Shown: positions 27,177 to 36,302, numbered from the stretch's first letter. The stretch is DNA of 64,000 bases from Candidatus Krumholzibacteriota bacterium (GCA_024275485.1 JAJRZA010000050.1:1-64000), one strand, 5' to 3'. Numbers and translations: made by a program. The notes: generated by a model not told the origin, from the letters alone.

Positions 27177-27430
27177 ATGACGAAACAACCAAGTTTAATG
27201 TTTGAACAATTCCTGGTCGATGAAAGGCGGGCCTGGGTTTATCACCTGAGCGGAAAATTTGTGGGTACTTGGTTTGCTACTCTTTTCTGGAAGATACCGA
27301 GGACAACATCACGGACGAAACTCTCCAGGTGGTGCTGGTCATGTCCGATCTGACTTTTAACAACAGCAAGGGCTTAGGCATTGTTGCTTCGCTGTTGACC
27401 ATTTCGACGATTCTGGTTCTGGTTCTCGGA
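27177..27430 (+). pseudogene. STAS-domain gene, frameshifted and truncated
   Basis: An ATG at 27177, three bases after add, opens MTKQPSLMFEQFLVDERRAW then VYHLSGKFVGT, a typical STAS strand, but that frame soon becomes senseless. In the frame one base later, FLEDTEDNITDETLQVVLVM and SDLTFNNSKGLGIVASLL continue the same domain. With one base added near 27268, the distance between GKFVG and VMS is 27 residues, the same as in the intact STAS gene at 39220. The last STAS helices are missing; the frame instead runs into the hydrophobic signal sequence of the next gene. Confidence 0.65.
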
Positions 27431-28105
27431 GTCACCACCAATGCTGCGGCAGCAGAAGGCGAAGGATCGTGGTTCCAGGTCTCCCTGGGCTATCTCGGCA
27501 TGGCCATGGATGATATCAATGAAGCGGATTTTCGTTGGCACGATGATTCCCCCGACGGCTTTAATCTGGGAAAGATGAATTCCGGCATGGCCTTGTCTTT
27601 CGGATTAGGTTATGACATGTCGCCATCTCTGGGTTACGGCCTTTTTTGGGAGCATCAATACGCCTCAACCAGTGGCACGGACGGAGACTTGACTGCCGAT
27701 GTCAACCTGGCTGCCGATACTTTTTCCGGCCGTCTGAATTACAATTTTGTAACGCAGAAGAGCTGGCGTCTGGGTTTGGCCGGATCCCTGGGTTATTTGG
27801 TCGTCGGTGGAGATGTCAACAAAACCACTTCCGGTGCCAGTTTCGGCGAGACTGATTTGGCGGGCAACACCTGGGCTCTGGAAGGCATGGCCGTTCTGGA
27901 ATTTGTGGTTGGCGAATCTTCCACCTTGCAGGTCACCGCCGGCTGGCGGGATGCGAAGGTGACGTCCTTCAGAAGCGGATCTGCCACCGTGGTGAAGGAT
28001 GATGGTCAGGACATGAGTCTCGATTACACAGGCTTCACTGCCCGGGTGGGGTGGAAATATCGTTTTGGCAGTTTGGACGATCAGACGGTGCCGGATATCA
28101 AGTGA
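27341..28105 (+). CDS. Outer-membrane beta-barrel protein
   Basis: The 254-residue product has a signal-like start (SLLTISTILVLVLGVTTNAAAA) and a body of alternating polar/hydrophobic strands with aromatic ends (WFQVSLGYLG, SGRLNYNFVTQ, TGFTARVGWKYRFG), ending in an aromatic-rich strand typical of a small OmpA/OmpX-like barrel. The ATG at 27341 follows AGGTGG. The frame is open further upstream because it is shared with the decayed STAS gene, so the N-terminus of this protein is made from STAS-derived sequence. Function unknown. Confidence 0.7.
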   Translation: MSDLTFNNSKGLGIVASLLTISTILVLVLGVTTNAAAAEGEGSWFQVSLGYLGMAMDDINEADFRWHDDSPDGFNLGKMNSGMALSFGLGYDMSPSLGYGLFWEHQYASTSGTDGDLTADVNLAADTFSGRLNYNFVTQKSWRLGLAGSLGYLVVGGDVNKTTSGASFGETDLAGNTWALEGMAVLEFVVGESSTLQVTAGWRDAKVTSFRSGSATVVKDDGQDMSLDYTGFTARVGWKYRFGSLDDQTVPDIK

Positions 28106-28172
28106 ATTTGACTTCATGCTGGTTGGTCATTCGGATCCGGAGATGGATCGGGTTATTTCCCGCGCTTTATTC

Positions 28173-29876
28173 CTATTTCCCCAACATTTCCTGCAACCGG
28201 TCAATCTCTACCTGAATTGCTTCCTGTTCAAGTTTGGGGAACAGAATTTCCTGTTTACCCAGTTGCCGACCCGAAGGGATATTCCGGTTCCCCTCTTGCC
28301 AGCCACCAACCCACAAATCGCTTTCCATTCCCAACCACCCCCACAATTTTTCCATTCCGAATGGCACAACTGGCGCCAGCATCATGCACAGTTGGCGGAG
28401 AATCTGGATGGTCACACCGAGACTGTGGCCGCAGCGTTCCATATCGGTTTTACGACTCAAAAAAGGTGCGGAATCGGTGAAATACGTATTACCCACATTG
28501 CCAGCATGGAAACAAGTTTCCAGGGCAGCCTTGATTTCAAACTTTTCCATATGGCCGGCCCATTTTTCGAGGTCAGTGGCCACTTCTTCCAACGCGTCGC
28601 GGTCCAGATCGGTCATCATCTCTTCGGACCACTCGGGAACCCGACCTCCAAAATATTTGTGGATGAAGGTGAAAATCCGGTTGATCAGATTGCCAAAATT
28701 ATTTCCCAACTCGCCGTTGTTGCGGGCCAGGAAAACTTCCCAGGTGAAGTTCATGTCTCGGGATTCAGGCAGGTTGCGGGCCAGGGTGTAGCGCAGGGGA
28801 TCTGGACTGAACTTCTCCAGGTAGTCAGGCAACCAGACGGCAAAACCGCGGCTGGTGGACAGCTTTTGTCCTTCGAGATTCAAAAACTCGTTGGCCGGGA
28901 CATTGTCCGGTACGATGTAGTCCTCGCTGTGGGCCATGAGAATGGCAGGAAACAGCAGGGCGTGGAAAAAAATGTTGTCCTTGCCGATGAAGTGGACCAA
29001 GCGGGTGTCCGGGCTCTGCCACCAGGTTCTCCAGGCTTCCGGTTTTCCGTTTTCGGCGGCCCATTCGATGGTGGCGGAGATGTAGCCGATGGGAGCTTCG
29101 AACCAGACAAACATGACCTTTCCCTCATGATCGGGGAGAGGCACCGGCACGCCCCAGCCCAGATCACGGGTCATGGCCCGGTCCAGCAGACCATCGGCAA
29201 ACCAGCCATGGCAGTATCGTAAAACATTGTCTTTCCACTCGGGATGGCGGCCGAGAAAGTCTTTCAGTTTCTCCTGCCAATCACCAAGGGGCAGGAACCA
29301 GTGGGTGGTTTCGCGCAACTCCAGAGGGCTGTTGTCCAGAACGCTGCGAGGGTCGATCAGTTCGGTGGGGTCGTGGGTTGACCCGCATTCTTCGCATTGG
29401 TCGCCGCGGGCCTCTTCATTGCCGCACTTGGGACAAGTGCCTTCAATGTAGCGGTCGGCCAGGAACCGCTTCTGGCTGGAACTGTAGAATTGTTCGGTGG
29501 TTTTCTGGATAAAAACGCCCTGGTCATGCAGGTCCGTGAAGAAGGCTTGGGCTGTCTGGGTGTGGACCTCACGGCTAGTTTGACTGAAATTGTCAAAGCT
29601 CATGCCGAAGCCCTCAAAGCTCTTTTTGATGGATGCGTAATTGCGATCCACCAGTTCCTTGGGGCTGATGCCCACCCTTTCCGCCGTCAGGGTGATGGGC
29701 ACGCCATACTCGTCACTGCCGCAAATATACAGCACCTCCTCGCCACGCAGGCGCAGGTAACGCACATAAATATCGGCAGGCAAATATGCCCCGGCCAGAT
29801 GACCCAGGTGGATCTCACCGTTGGCATAAGGCAGGGCGCTGGTCACAAGGGTCCGTTTGAAGCTGGCGGAACTCAC
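28173..29876 (-). CDS. metG: Methionyl-tRNA synthetase
   Basis: MetG charges tRNA-Met. The HIGH box is HLGH (residues 23-26), the KMSKS loop is KLSTS (338-342), and a zinc knuckle is formed by C148, C151, C161 and C164. The 567 residues end in a helical anticodon domain. The C-terminal tRNA-binding (EMAP-like) domain of the E. coli enzyme is absent. It starts with GTG at 29876, 7 bases after GGAGG. It is convergent with the barrel gene. Confidence 0.97.
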   Translation of the reverse strand: MSSASFKRTLVTSALPYANGEIHLGHLAGAYLPADIYVRYLRLRGEEVLYICGSDEYGVPITLTAERVGISPKELVDRNYASIKKSFEGFGMSFDNFSQTSREVHTQTAQAFFTDLHDQGVFIQKTTEQFYSSSQKRFLADRYIEGTCPKCGNEEARGDQCEECGSTHDPTELIDPRSVLDNSPLELRETTHWFLPLGDWQEKLKDFLGRHPEWKDNVLRYCHGWFADGLLDRAMTRDLGWGVPVPLPDHEGKVMFVWFEAPIGYISATIEWAAENGKPEAWRTWWQSPDTRLVHFIGKDNIFFHALLFPAILMAHSEDYIVPDNVPANEFLNLEGQKLSTSRGFAVWLPDYLEKFSPDPLRYTLARNLPESRDMNFTWEVFLARNNGELGNNFGNLINRIFTFIHKYFGGRVPEWSEEMMTDLDRDALEEVATDLEKWAGHMEKFEIKAALETCFHAGNVGNTYFTDSAPFLSRKTDMERCGHSLGVTIQILRQLCMMLAPVVPFGMEKLWGWLGMESDLWVGGWQEGNRNIPSGRQLGKQEILFPKLEQEAIQVEIDRLQEMLGK

Positions 29877-29942
29877 AGGCTGGCCTCCGGGTCAGGCGTT
29901 TTACAGTTCTGAATATGAAGGGAATCTAACTCAACACGGGAA

Positions 29943-31586
29943 CTATATCAACTGATCCAACGGGGCCAGGTTCCGCGTCCCGTAAACAAATTTCTCCAGC
30001 CATGGCCTACAGTCAACACCAGTGACGGCCAGCACGGCTTCTTCCAGGGCCAACCTGCTGAACCCCTCATCACTCCGGTTCTCATAGAGATAGCGTAATA
30101 CCTCATCAAGAGGTCGCACCATACTGCTCTGCCGGGACAACCACTGGTCCAGGGCCACGCTCGCGGCCACCCCACCAGCGTAGGCGAAACGCACCAGTTC
30201 CGGGTCGCCCATGACATCGGCAGCCGCATCGGCAATGGAAATCTCCCCTCGCCAGGGGCTCTTGACATAGTCCCGGTTCAAGCGATCGGTCAGAACCTGT
30301 CGGGCATGTTGTGGTGTCCAAATCCCGGCGGCGGAGAGCATGCGCGCCGAATACCAGGTGGTGGCTCCTTCGGTGAACCAAAGTGTGGATGGGTCTACCT
30401 GGGTGATGGCTTCACCCAGCCAGCCATGGAACATTTCGTGGGCGATGACGCTGGCTGCTTGCTCTTCGAGCATGCCCCAAGTGGTTTCCGGGCTGATCAT
30501 GACCAGAACCGAGCTGCCGGTGTGAACACCATAAACATCAAATCCCTCGGCTGCCCGGATCTCGTTGGCCGACAACAAAACGGTGATTTGCTCCGTGGGA
30601 GAAGAACCAAAAAACCCCATTTCCGTGCGTGCGATCCGGCGGATCAAGTCGAGGGCGTCGTGGTCGCTGAAAAGCCAGTTTTGATCGGTGGCGAACTGAA
30701 TCACGCATTCCTTGGCCTGGCTGTTGAGGGTTCGGATGTTGCCGCAGACCATCAGTGCGTTGTTCAGGTCCGCCAGGTCATGGGGATGGTAGAACAGGTT
30801 CATGGGGACGGGTGCTACCGCGCCGGAATGGTTCTGTGCCCCGTCGTCCCGAGAACTTGCCGTTATCAGGCCTGGAGCAGGGTTGTATCCTTGACCATAC
30901 CCCAGGTGGGCGTCGGCAAGAGGTCCCGCTGAATGGTTGCTTTCCCGGGGGGTGTTCTTGACCAAAGCCGGCCAAGGCACCAAAACCGACAATCTTGCGG
31001 GATTGTAAACTGAAACAGTGATGTCTTTCACCTCGGCGTTGGTCGGTTGCAGAAAAACCTCGAACCCGGCAAATCGCACGCCGCCACTTACGGGAGTGGA
31101 AATGAATTTCCGAATGTCCATTTCATTGGACTTGGCCTTGGTCAGGTCCACGCGGTAGATGAATCCAGCCCGGGTCAAGCCTCGGGTGCCGAGACGCCAG
31201 CCGTTGGAGGTTTGGTCCACGGTCAGGGGGCGGCCAATCATTCCGTTTTCTTCCAGGGCATGGGCCGAGGGGCGCAGAAGTTTTCGGCCATACTGGGCAA
31301 TGCCGAAAATACCGGGTGGGTATTCAAGATCCATTTGGGGGGGCAATTTACCTTCGGCAATGAGAGTTACAATGACCGTCCCTTGGGCCGCTTCGCTCAA
31401 ATCAATTTCATAAGTCAGCACCAGGGGGTCTCCCGGCAGTTGTTGGTAAGCTCGCCAACCAAAGACGCCCAGGGCCGGCAACAGCAACAAAAGCAGCAGC
31501 CCGCGAAGAGCCAGGCTATTGCCTTGATGCTGGTCTTGTGAGCGGGAAGGGAGCCTCGTTTCCTCTTCGTCAACAAAGGTTCCCAT
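29943..31586 (-). CDS. M61-like membrane-anchored gluzincin peptidase
   Basis: The 547-residue protein has a short cytoplasmic N-terminus, one membrane helix (LALRGLLLLLLLPALGVFGW) and a periplasmic part. HEMFHGWLGE followed about 20 residues later by WFTEGATTWY is the HEXXH...E zinc site of gluzincins, as in M61 (PDZ-containing glycyl aminopeptidases) and M1. The ATG at 31586 is chosen over 31700 because it gives a compact anchor and has AAGG 8 bases upstream. Substrate unknown. It is divergent from the SDR gene. Confidence 0.8.
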   Translation of the reverse strand: MGTFVDEEETRLPSRSQDQHQGNSLALRGLLLLLLLPALGVFGWRAYQQLPGDPLVLTYEIDLSEAAQGTVIVTLIAEGKLPPQMDLEYPPGIFGIAQYGRKLLRPSAHALEENGMIGRPLTVDQTSNGWRLGTRGLTRAGFIYRVDLTKAKSNEMDIRKFISTPVSGGVRFAGFEVFLQPTNAEVKDITVSVYNPARLSVLVPWPALVKNTPRESNHSAGPLADAHLGYGQGYNPAPGLITASSRDDGAQNHSGAVAPVPMNLFYHPHDLADLNNALMVCGNIRTLNSQAKECVIQFATDQNWLFSDHDALDLIRRIARTEMGFFGSSPTEQITVLLSANEIRAAEGFDVYGVHTGSSVLVMISPETTWGMLEEQAASVIAHEMFHGWLGEAITQVDPSTLWFTEGATTWYSARMLSAAGIWTPQHARQVLTDRLNRDYVKSPWRGEISIADAAADVMGDPELVRFAYAGGVAASVALDQWLSRQSSMVRPLDEVLRYLYENRSDEGFSRLALEEAVLAVTGVDCRPWLEKFVYGTRNLAPLDQLI

Positions 31587-31802
31587 ACGGCGGGCCTTGT
31601 AACGTTGCAATGCGGTTTGCGACTTCCCAGCCAAACTATAACTTCCTCTGCACGGTTCGGCGGTGGCGCCGGTTCCTTGTTGTTCCTTGTTGTTCCCCAT
31701 TGTGCCTCAGGGTGTCTCTGATCAAAAAACGATGCAACAGACGTGCCGCAGTGGTAAGGTCTTGCAAAACAGGATAGGTGTTTTTGGGAAAGGGAATACG
31801 CA

Positions 31803-32615
31803 ATGGATTTAGGACTCAAGGGAAAGACGGCCTTGGTCATGGCGGGCAGCCGTGGATTTGGTCGGGCCGTGGCATTGGAGTTGGCAGCTGAAGGTGCCAA
31901 GGTGGCTCTGTGTGCGAGGAACGCCGAAGACCTGGCCACCACTGCAGAGGAGGTTCGCTCTGTGGGCCAGGAGGCCTGGGGGGAAATGGCCGGAGCGGTG
32001 TTGGCGCAACCCCTTGATGTAACCGATGACCAGGCCGTGCGGGACTTTGTAAGTCTCACCCAATCCGACTTGGGCTCGGTGGACATCATGCTGGTCAACG
32101 CCGGCGGGCCACCCGCTGGAAATTTCGAAGATCTGGATGAACATGACTGGAAGGTTGCCTACGAACTGACTCTCGAAAGTTCGGTGCGGCTTTGCAAACT
32201 TGTTTTGCCAGGGATGAAATCGAGGGGTTGGGGGCGAATTGTCCAGATCACTTCCGTGAGTGTGGTGCAGCCGGTGGAAAACCTGATGCTTTCCAGTGTC
32301 CTGCGTCCGGCGGTGCATGCTCTCACCAAAACTCTTTCCGATGAAGCGGCGCCCTTTGGAGTGACCGTCAATTCCATTGCGCCGGGGTTTCACAACACCA
32401 GTGCTGTGCAGCGTCTGATCGCTAAGAAAGTGGAGCAAACGGGATGCGCCCCTGAGGATGTGATTGCCGGCTGGACCAAGGAAATTCCAGTTGGGCGTTT
32501 GGGGGAACCCGAAGAGTTGGCAGCTCTTATCCTGTTTCTGATGTCCAAACGGGCGAGTTATCTCACGGGACAATGCCTGGTTTCGGACGGCGGGTGGGTC
32601 AAAAAAACATTCTAA
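31803..32615 (+). CDS. SDR family oxidoreductase with degenerate catalytic site
   Basis: The 270-residue Rossmann protein has a cofactor loop GSRGFGRA and an NAGG motif, so it likely binds NADP(H). The usual YXXXK pair is not visible: after ITSVSV the expected position reads MLSSVLRPAVHAL, with Arg near the Lys position. This pattern recalls the FabG-like SDR subgroup lacking the classic Tyr. The C-terminus (YLTGQCLVSDGGW) is typical. The reaction cannot be assigned. Confidence 0.8.
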   Translation: MDLGLKGKTALVMAGSRGFGRAVALELAAEGAKVALCARNAEDLATTAEEVRSVGQEAWGEMAGAVLAQPLDVTDDQAVRDFVSLTQSDLGSVDIMLVNAGGPPAGNFEDLDEHDWKVAYELTLESSVRLCKLVLPGMKSRGWGRIVQITSVSVVQPVENLMLSSVLRPAVHALTKTLSDEAAPFGVTVNSIAPGFHNTSAVQRLIAKKVEQTGCAPEDVIAGWTKEIPVGRLGEPEELAALILFLMSKRASYLTGQCLVSDGGWVKKTF

Positions 32616-32641
32616 ATAACAAAATAATGCCTCTGGTCGGC

Positions 32642-32669
32642 TTGACAGAAGAAGTTCCTTTCCTATCTT
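32642..32669 (+). promoter_or_regulatory. Candidate sigma70 promoter
   Basis: TTGACA (32642-32647) is a perfect -35; after 16 bases comes TATCTT (32664-32669). It lies 80 bp before a 27-residue membrane peptide gene and would also drive the FmdB-like gene. Confidence 0.5.
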
Positions 32670-32748
32670 ACTATCAATAAAGTATGCAATTAAATAATCT
32701 CGGTGTTGGCAGTTTTAATTCCTTCACAGGGTATCAGGGAGTTCGTGC

Positions 32749-32832
32749 ATGAAAGAACTGATCATATTTGTGGTCTTCTACTTCGTCTTGGTGAAATTTA
32801 TTTTTCCCAAGATGGGATTGAAGCCCGGTTGA
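32749..32832 (+). CDS. 27-residue hydrophobic membrane peptide
   Basis: A good AGGGAG stands 7 bases before the ATG. The product MKELIIFVVFYFVLVKFIFP plus KMGLKPG is one membrane helix with a basic tail. After the TGA the same frame stays open for about 33 codons of Pro/Ser-rich sequence ending APEPQKLD, so the gene may really be longer and the TGA an error or a mutation. The FmdB-like gene begins 119 bp after the TGA. No function can be assigned. Confidence 0.5.
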   Translation: MKELIIFVVFYFVLVKFIFPKMGLKPG

Positions 32833-32951
32833 GGTCCAAATGCGTGCTCGATCGGTGATCGAGATTCGTCGGACCCAACCCCAGGTTCCTCAAAAACCGC
32901 AGGTTCCGCTCCGGAGCCCCAAAAACTGGATTGAAAGCTGGAGGTGGCGCA

Positions 32952-33164
32952 GTGCCGCTTTACGAATTCACCTGCAAAAAATGCGGGCAAAATTTTGAAG
33001 AGCTGATGACCTTGGCTGAATTGAACGACGGCAAGTTGAAGTGTCCTGCCTGTGATTCGAAACGCCTTGAGCGGGGATTCTCGGCGTTTGCCACTGGAAG
33101 CAGCGGTGTCGGTGGGAGTTTTGCCGGCGGAAGCCCAGATTGCGGCAGCGGCGGATTCACCTGA
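32952..33164 (+). CDS. FmdB-type zinc ribbon protein
   Basis: The 70-residue product starts MPLYEFTCKKCGQNFEELM and has the paired CKKC and CPAC motifs of the FmdB regulatory-protein family (CxxC_CXXC_SSSS), then a Gly/Ser-rich tail. The GTG at 32952 follows GGAGG. The family was named from a formamidase operon but its general role is unclear. It ends before a bidirectional terminator. Confidence 0.85.
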   Translation: MPLYEFTCKKCGQNFEELMTLAELNDGKLKCPACDSKRLERGFSAFATGSSGVGGSFAGGSPDCGSGGFT

Positions 33165-33214
33165 GGCTAGAAAAATTCTGGTAGCCGTGTGTTGCCGGAA
33201 AAAATAATGATAAT

Positions 33215-33249
33215 AACTCCACAGCCTCTTGGCTCTGGAGTTTTATTTT
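33215..33249. terminator. Bidirectional intrinsic terminator
   Basis: AACTCCA (33215-33221) pairs with TGGAGTT (33236-33242), with an inner GCC/GGC pair, followed by TTATTTTG on the + strand. On the - strand the stem is followed by ATTATCATTATTTTTT. It serves both the FmdB gene and the convergent PAP2 gene. Confidence 0.7.
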
Positions 33250-33253
33250 GAAT

Positions 33254-34177
33254 TCAACACGGTCGGTTTTTCAGGCGATCACGGGCCACATCTCCCAACC
33301 GGCTGCCGAAGTACATCACCAGCCAGCCGAGGAGCAGTCCGGCAAATACGTCGACCACATAATGATACCGGTTGTAAACGGTGCTCATGCAAAGGAGCAC
33401 GAAAATCGTTGTCATCCACCAACGATGCCGTGGGAAAAGTTTCCAGGTGTGCCACCAGGGAACCATGGAAGCGGCTACATGACTGCTGGGGAAGGCAGCC
33501 CCCAGAATGGCTCCATTTTCGTGAATATGTCGCATGATGTCAGTGAAAATCCAACCGCCCACATCCACATATCCTGCCTTGAAATACTTGGGGCCCCAGG
33601 CGGGGAACAGCGTGTAGAGCGTATAGCAGATGAGCATGGTGGTGCCGAGATCGCGAACGAAAGCCCGCACCGCATCCCACCGCTGGTCATCGGCCAGACC
33701 CTTGGCCCGCAAGGCAAGGGCGATAAATGAAACAGCAAGGAAGTAGTAGGAAAAATAGGCAAACTCCATCAACTCGTGAAACCAGGCCCAAGGCCATACC
33801 CGCGACCATTCCAGGCTGGGTTGGAAACCGAATATTGCCTGTTCAATTTTGATCAGGGCCGGATCAAGGCTGTTCTCGAATTCAAAAAATACCAATCCCA
33901 GGTATTCCATTTCGCCATAGAAAAATGGGAAGAGCAGCGGCAGGTAAATTTCCCCCAGCAGTCGCAATACAAAGTGACGGCTGCAACGCAGCATGGGTGG
34001 GAGGAACCAAACCCCCAGGGATAGACCAGCATGCACAGCCATGTTAACCCATGGTTTGGGAGAAACGCCCGGTCGCAGGAAGGGATAAAAGGCACTGACC
34101 AGAAGATAGACCACCACCCAGCGGTCCATGTTCATGCGCCGGAGGGAAAGTTCAACAAGGGTTCGTCGCCAGGTCAA
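33254..34177 (-). CDS. PAP2/AUR1-like membrane phosphatase or phosphotransferase
   Basis: The 307-residue protein has about six membrane helices and the PAP2 active-site pieces AAFPSSHVAAS and YNRYHYVVDVFAG (H-x3-D), plus LFPAWGPKYF, which resembles the inositolphosphotransferase (AUR1) branch more than classic PAP2. It is the last gene of the ceramide cluster, so it may add or remove a phosphorylated head group on ceramide. The TTG at 34177 overlaps the upstream TGA (TTGA) and has AGGA 6 bases before; the next candidate is ATG 34135. The substrate is inference. Confidence 0.82.
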   Translation of the reverse strand: MTWRRTLVELSLRRMNMDRWVVVYLLVSAFYPFLRPGVSPKPWVNMAVHAGLSLGVWFLPPMLRCSRHFVLRLLGEIYLPLLFPFFYGEMEYLGLVFFEFENSLDPALIKIEQAIFGFQPSLEWSRVWPWAWFHELMEFAYFSYYFLAVSFIALALRAKGLADDQRWDAVRAFVRDLGTTMLICYTLYTLFPAWGPKYFKAGYVDVGGWIFTDIMRHIHENGAILGAAFPSSHVAASMVPWWHTWKLFPRHRWWMTTIFVLLCMSTVYNRYHYVVDVFAGLLLGWLVMYFGSRLGDVARDRLKNRPC

Positions 34178-35181
34178 AGCCAATCCTGTTCCTTGAAGAA
34201 GTCCATGGTGTTGGCAAATCCGGTGAGAGCCGAGTATTTGGGTTGCCAACCGGTTGTGGTGCTCAAAAGGGAACCGTCACAAACCCAGCCGGAGGTTTCC
34301 AGGTCCCTGATCCGGTCCGGGTTCAGGACGGGAGACGAGATGGCTCGGCCGCGACCCAGCAAAGAGCTACTGATTTTCAACAACACCAACGGCACCTGGA
34401 GAGTTCGGATTTTTTTCCCCGTGGTCGAACTCAGGATATCGGCCAGCTCCTGCCAATTGTATCCGGTGTGGAGGTCATCCACAAAATATGTTCCTGTAGC
34501 CTGGTCACACTGCATCAGGGCCACGGCGGCGGCGGCGGCATCCCAACCATGAACCAGACTCAATCCGGTCATTGATTTTCCCAGTCTGGCAGTGATGCCT
34601 CTGGTTGCTGCCTTGAAAAGGGGCAGGAATTCCTTGTCACGGGGGCCATAAAGTGAGGGCGGACGCAATATGGCACGGCGGAAACTCCATTCGGACCCGT
34701 TTACGGCCAACTCTGCGGCCAATTTGCTGCGCCCGTAGGCGGTGATGGGAGCTGGGGAGTTGCTTTCCACGGCCGGGTTATCCAGGCCTGCAGGTCCGTG
34801 GGCGGCCATGCTGGATATAAGTACAAAAGCAGGGTCGTCGCACTGCTCTTTCCAGGTCAGCTCGGCTCGGGCGAGCAAATTTTCGGTTGTTCGAACATTG
34901 GCACGTTGGTACTGCTGCTCACCGGTAGCAGTGACCAAGCCGGCACAGTGGATCAATCCGCTGCTGCCGGACAAAAATGAATCGCAGGATTTTGCATTCT
35001 CAAGATCCACTATAGTCGTCTCAATGTCTTTGCCTTCTAGCCAGCGAAGATTGCTCGTTTGCCGGATAGAGGCCCGAACGGCAAAGCCCTTGGCCAGCAG
35101 AATGTCGGCAACATGACTGCCCAAAAACCCCGAGGCCCCGGTCAGGGCGATCACGGGTTTGCTTCCGGAATGCCCGCTCAT
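34174..35181 (-). CDS. cerR: NAD-dependent epimerase/reductase, candidate ceramide reductase
   Basis: The 335-residue extended SDR has the GASGFLGSHVADIL nucleotide loop, VDLENAKS strand and the YGRSK catalytic Tyr/Lys. In Caulobacter the CerR enzyme of this superfamily reduces 3-oxo-ceramide to dihydroceramide. Assignment here rests on the neighbours: it is coupled by ATGA to the GNAT gene, which follows serine palmitoyltransferase. By sequence alone it could be any NAD-dependent epimerase/dehydratase. Confidence 0.78.
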   Translation of the reverse strand: MSGHSGSKPVIALTGASGFLGSHVADILLAKGFAVRASIRQTSNLRWLEGKDIETTIVDLENAKSCDSFLSGSSGLIHCAGLVTATGEQQYQRANVRTTENLLARAELTWKEQCDDPAFVLISSMAAHGPAGLDNPAVESNSPAPITAYGRSKLAAELAVNGSEWSFRRAILRPPSLYGPRDKEFLPLFKAATRGITARLGKSMTGLSLVHGWDAAAAAVALMQCDQATGTYFVDDLHTGYNWQELADILSSTTGKKIRTLQVPLVLLKISSSLLGRGRAISSPVLNPDRIRDLETSGWVCDGSLLSTTTGWQPKYSALTGFANTMDFFKEQDWL

Positions 35182-36302
35182 GCCAGGGGCATCTCGTATA
35201 TGCGATAAGTTTTGTAGACCTGGGCGCCATAACTCTCAAGAATGCGATTCATGGTCCTGTTGTCATCCAGGATCCAGGACAATTCTCCTGAGGTGATGCC
35301 TTTGGCAAACGTGGCCTGCATGGCGGTGTAGACCAGGGCCAGGTCCACACCCTTTCTTCGATACTCGGGCAGTACACCCATCAACGGCATGCGTGCATAG
35401 TTGATATGGCGTTTGGCGAGCAGAAATTTCAGCCAACCGAAAGGATACATTTTTCCCTTCATGGGTTGAGTGGCCTGATTGAAATCCGGGAGGGTCAGGG
35501 CGAAACCGATGGGTTTATCGTCCATCTCAGCTATCAGGACAAATTCCGGGTCAACCATGCTTTTCATATCCTTGGCGCTATAGGCAAAATCTTCGTCATC
35601 CATGGGGATGAAGCCCCAGTTTTCACTCCAGCTGCCGTTGTAAAGGGCCCGAATCAGGCTGGCTTCCTCCTGGAAGTTTTTCATGTCCAAGGGACGAATC
35701 TTCAGGCCGGGTAGGTTGATGATGCGGTCAATAAAACGTTGAATTTTCTCAGGCAGGATGCCGTCGGTCTCCAAGTGCCAGGCCAGAAGATCCTTGGCTT
35801 GGCTCATGCCGAATTCCTCAAAGTTTGTGGGGTAGTATTCCGGATTGTAGGGCATGCCCACCACCGGACGGTTGCGCAGGCCTTCAATCTGCACACCAAA
35901 CCAGTCATGATTGGAGGTGAAACAACCAGGACCGCGCATGGTGGTCATGCCTCTGGCGGCAATCCAGTCGCAGGCTGTTTGCAACAGCAGGCCGGCCAGC
36001 TGGGGGTTGTCGTCAGCTTCATAGAAACCGAAGAACCCTACTTTTTCATGGTGATGGTCGTTGTGGTACTTGTCCACCGCAGTGGCGATGCGCCCGACCA
36101 CTGAGCCGGCGTTGTCGCGAGCCACCCAGAGTTCGGCTTCGGCATGGTTGAAAAAAGGGTTCTTCTGACGATCGAAGAAGTGTTTCAAATCGTCCAGCAG
36201 GGGGTAGACATAGTTTGGATCGTCATGGTAAATGTGGTAGGGAAGTTGCAGGAAATCATCAAGCCCCTGTTTGTTTTGGACCTTGGAAATGGTGAACGAC
36301 AT
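35178..36302 (-). CDS. bcerS: GNAT-fold N-acyltransferase, candidate bacterial ceramide synthase
   Basis: The 374-residue protein has a GNAT acyl-CoA site near the C-terminus (GVLPEYRRKGVDLALV) and a long N-terminal half with FNHAEAELWVARDN, MRGPGCFTSNHDWFG and PYNPEYYP. This large GNAT type matches what is known of bCerS of Caulobacter, which acylates 3-ketosphinganine. AGGAGG 6 bases before ATG 36302 fixes the start. It lies 84 bp after the serine palmitoyltransferase gene, across a hairpin with a T-run. Function is inferred from family and context. Confidence 0.8.
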   Translation of the reverse strand: MSFTISKVQNKQGLDDFLQLPYHIYHDDPNYVYPLLDDLKHFFDRQKNPFFNHAEAELWVARDNAGSVVGRIATAVDKYHNDHHHEKVGFFGFYEADDNPQLAGLLLQTACDWIAARGMTTMRGPGCFTSNHDWFGVQIEGLRNRPVVGMPYNPEYYPTNFEEFGMSQAKDLLAWHLETDGILPEKIQRFIDRIINLPGLKIRPLDMKNFQEEASLIRALYNGSWSENWGFIPMDDEDFAYSAKDMKSMVDPEFVLIAEMDDKPIGFALTLPDFNQATQPMKGKMYPFGWLKFLLAKRHINYARMPLMGVLPEYRRKGVDLALVYTAMQATFAKGITSGELSWILDDNRTMNRILESYGAQVYKTYRIYEMPLA

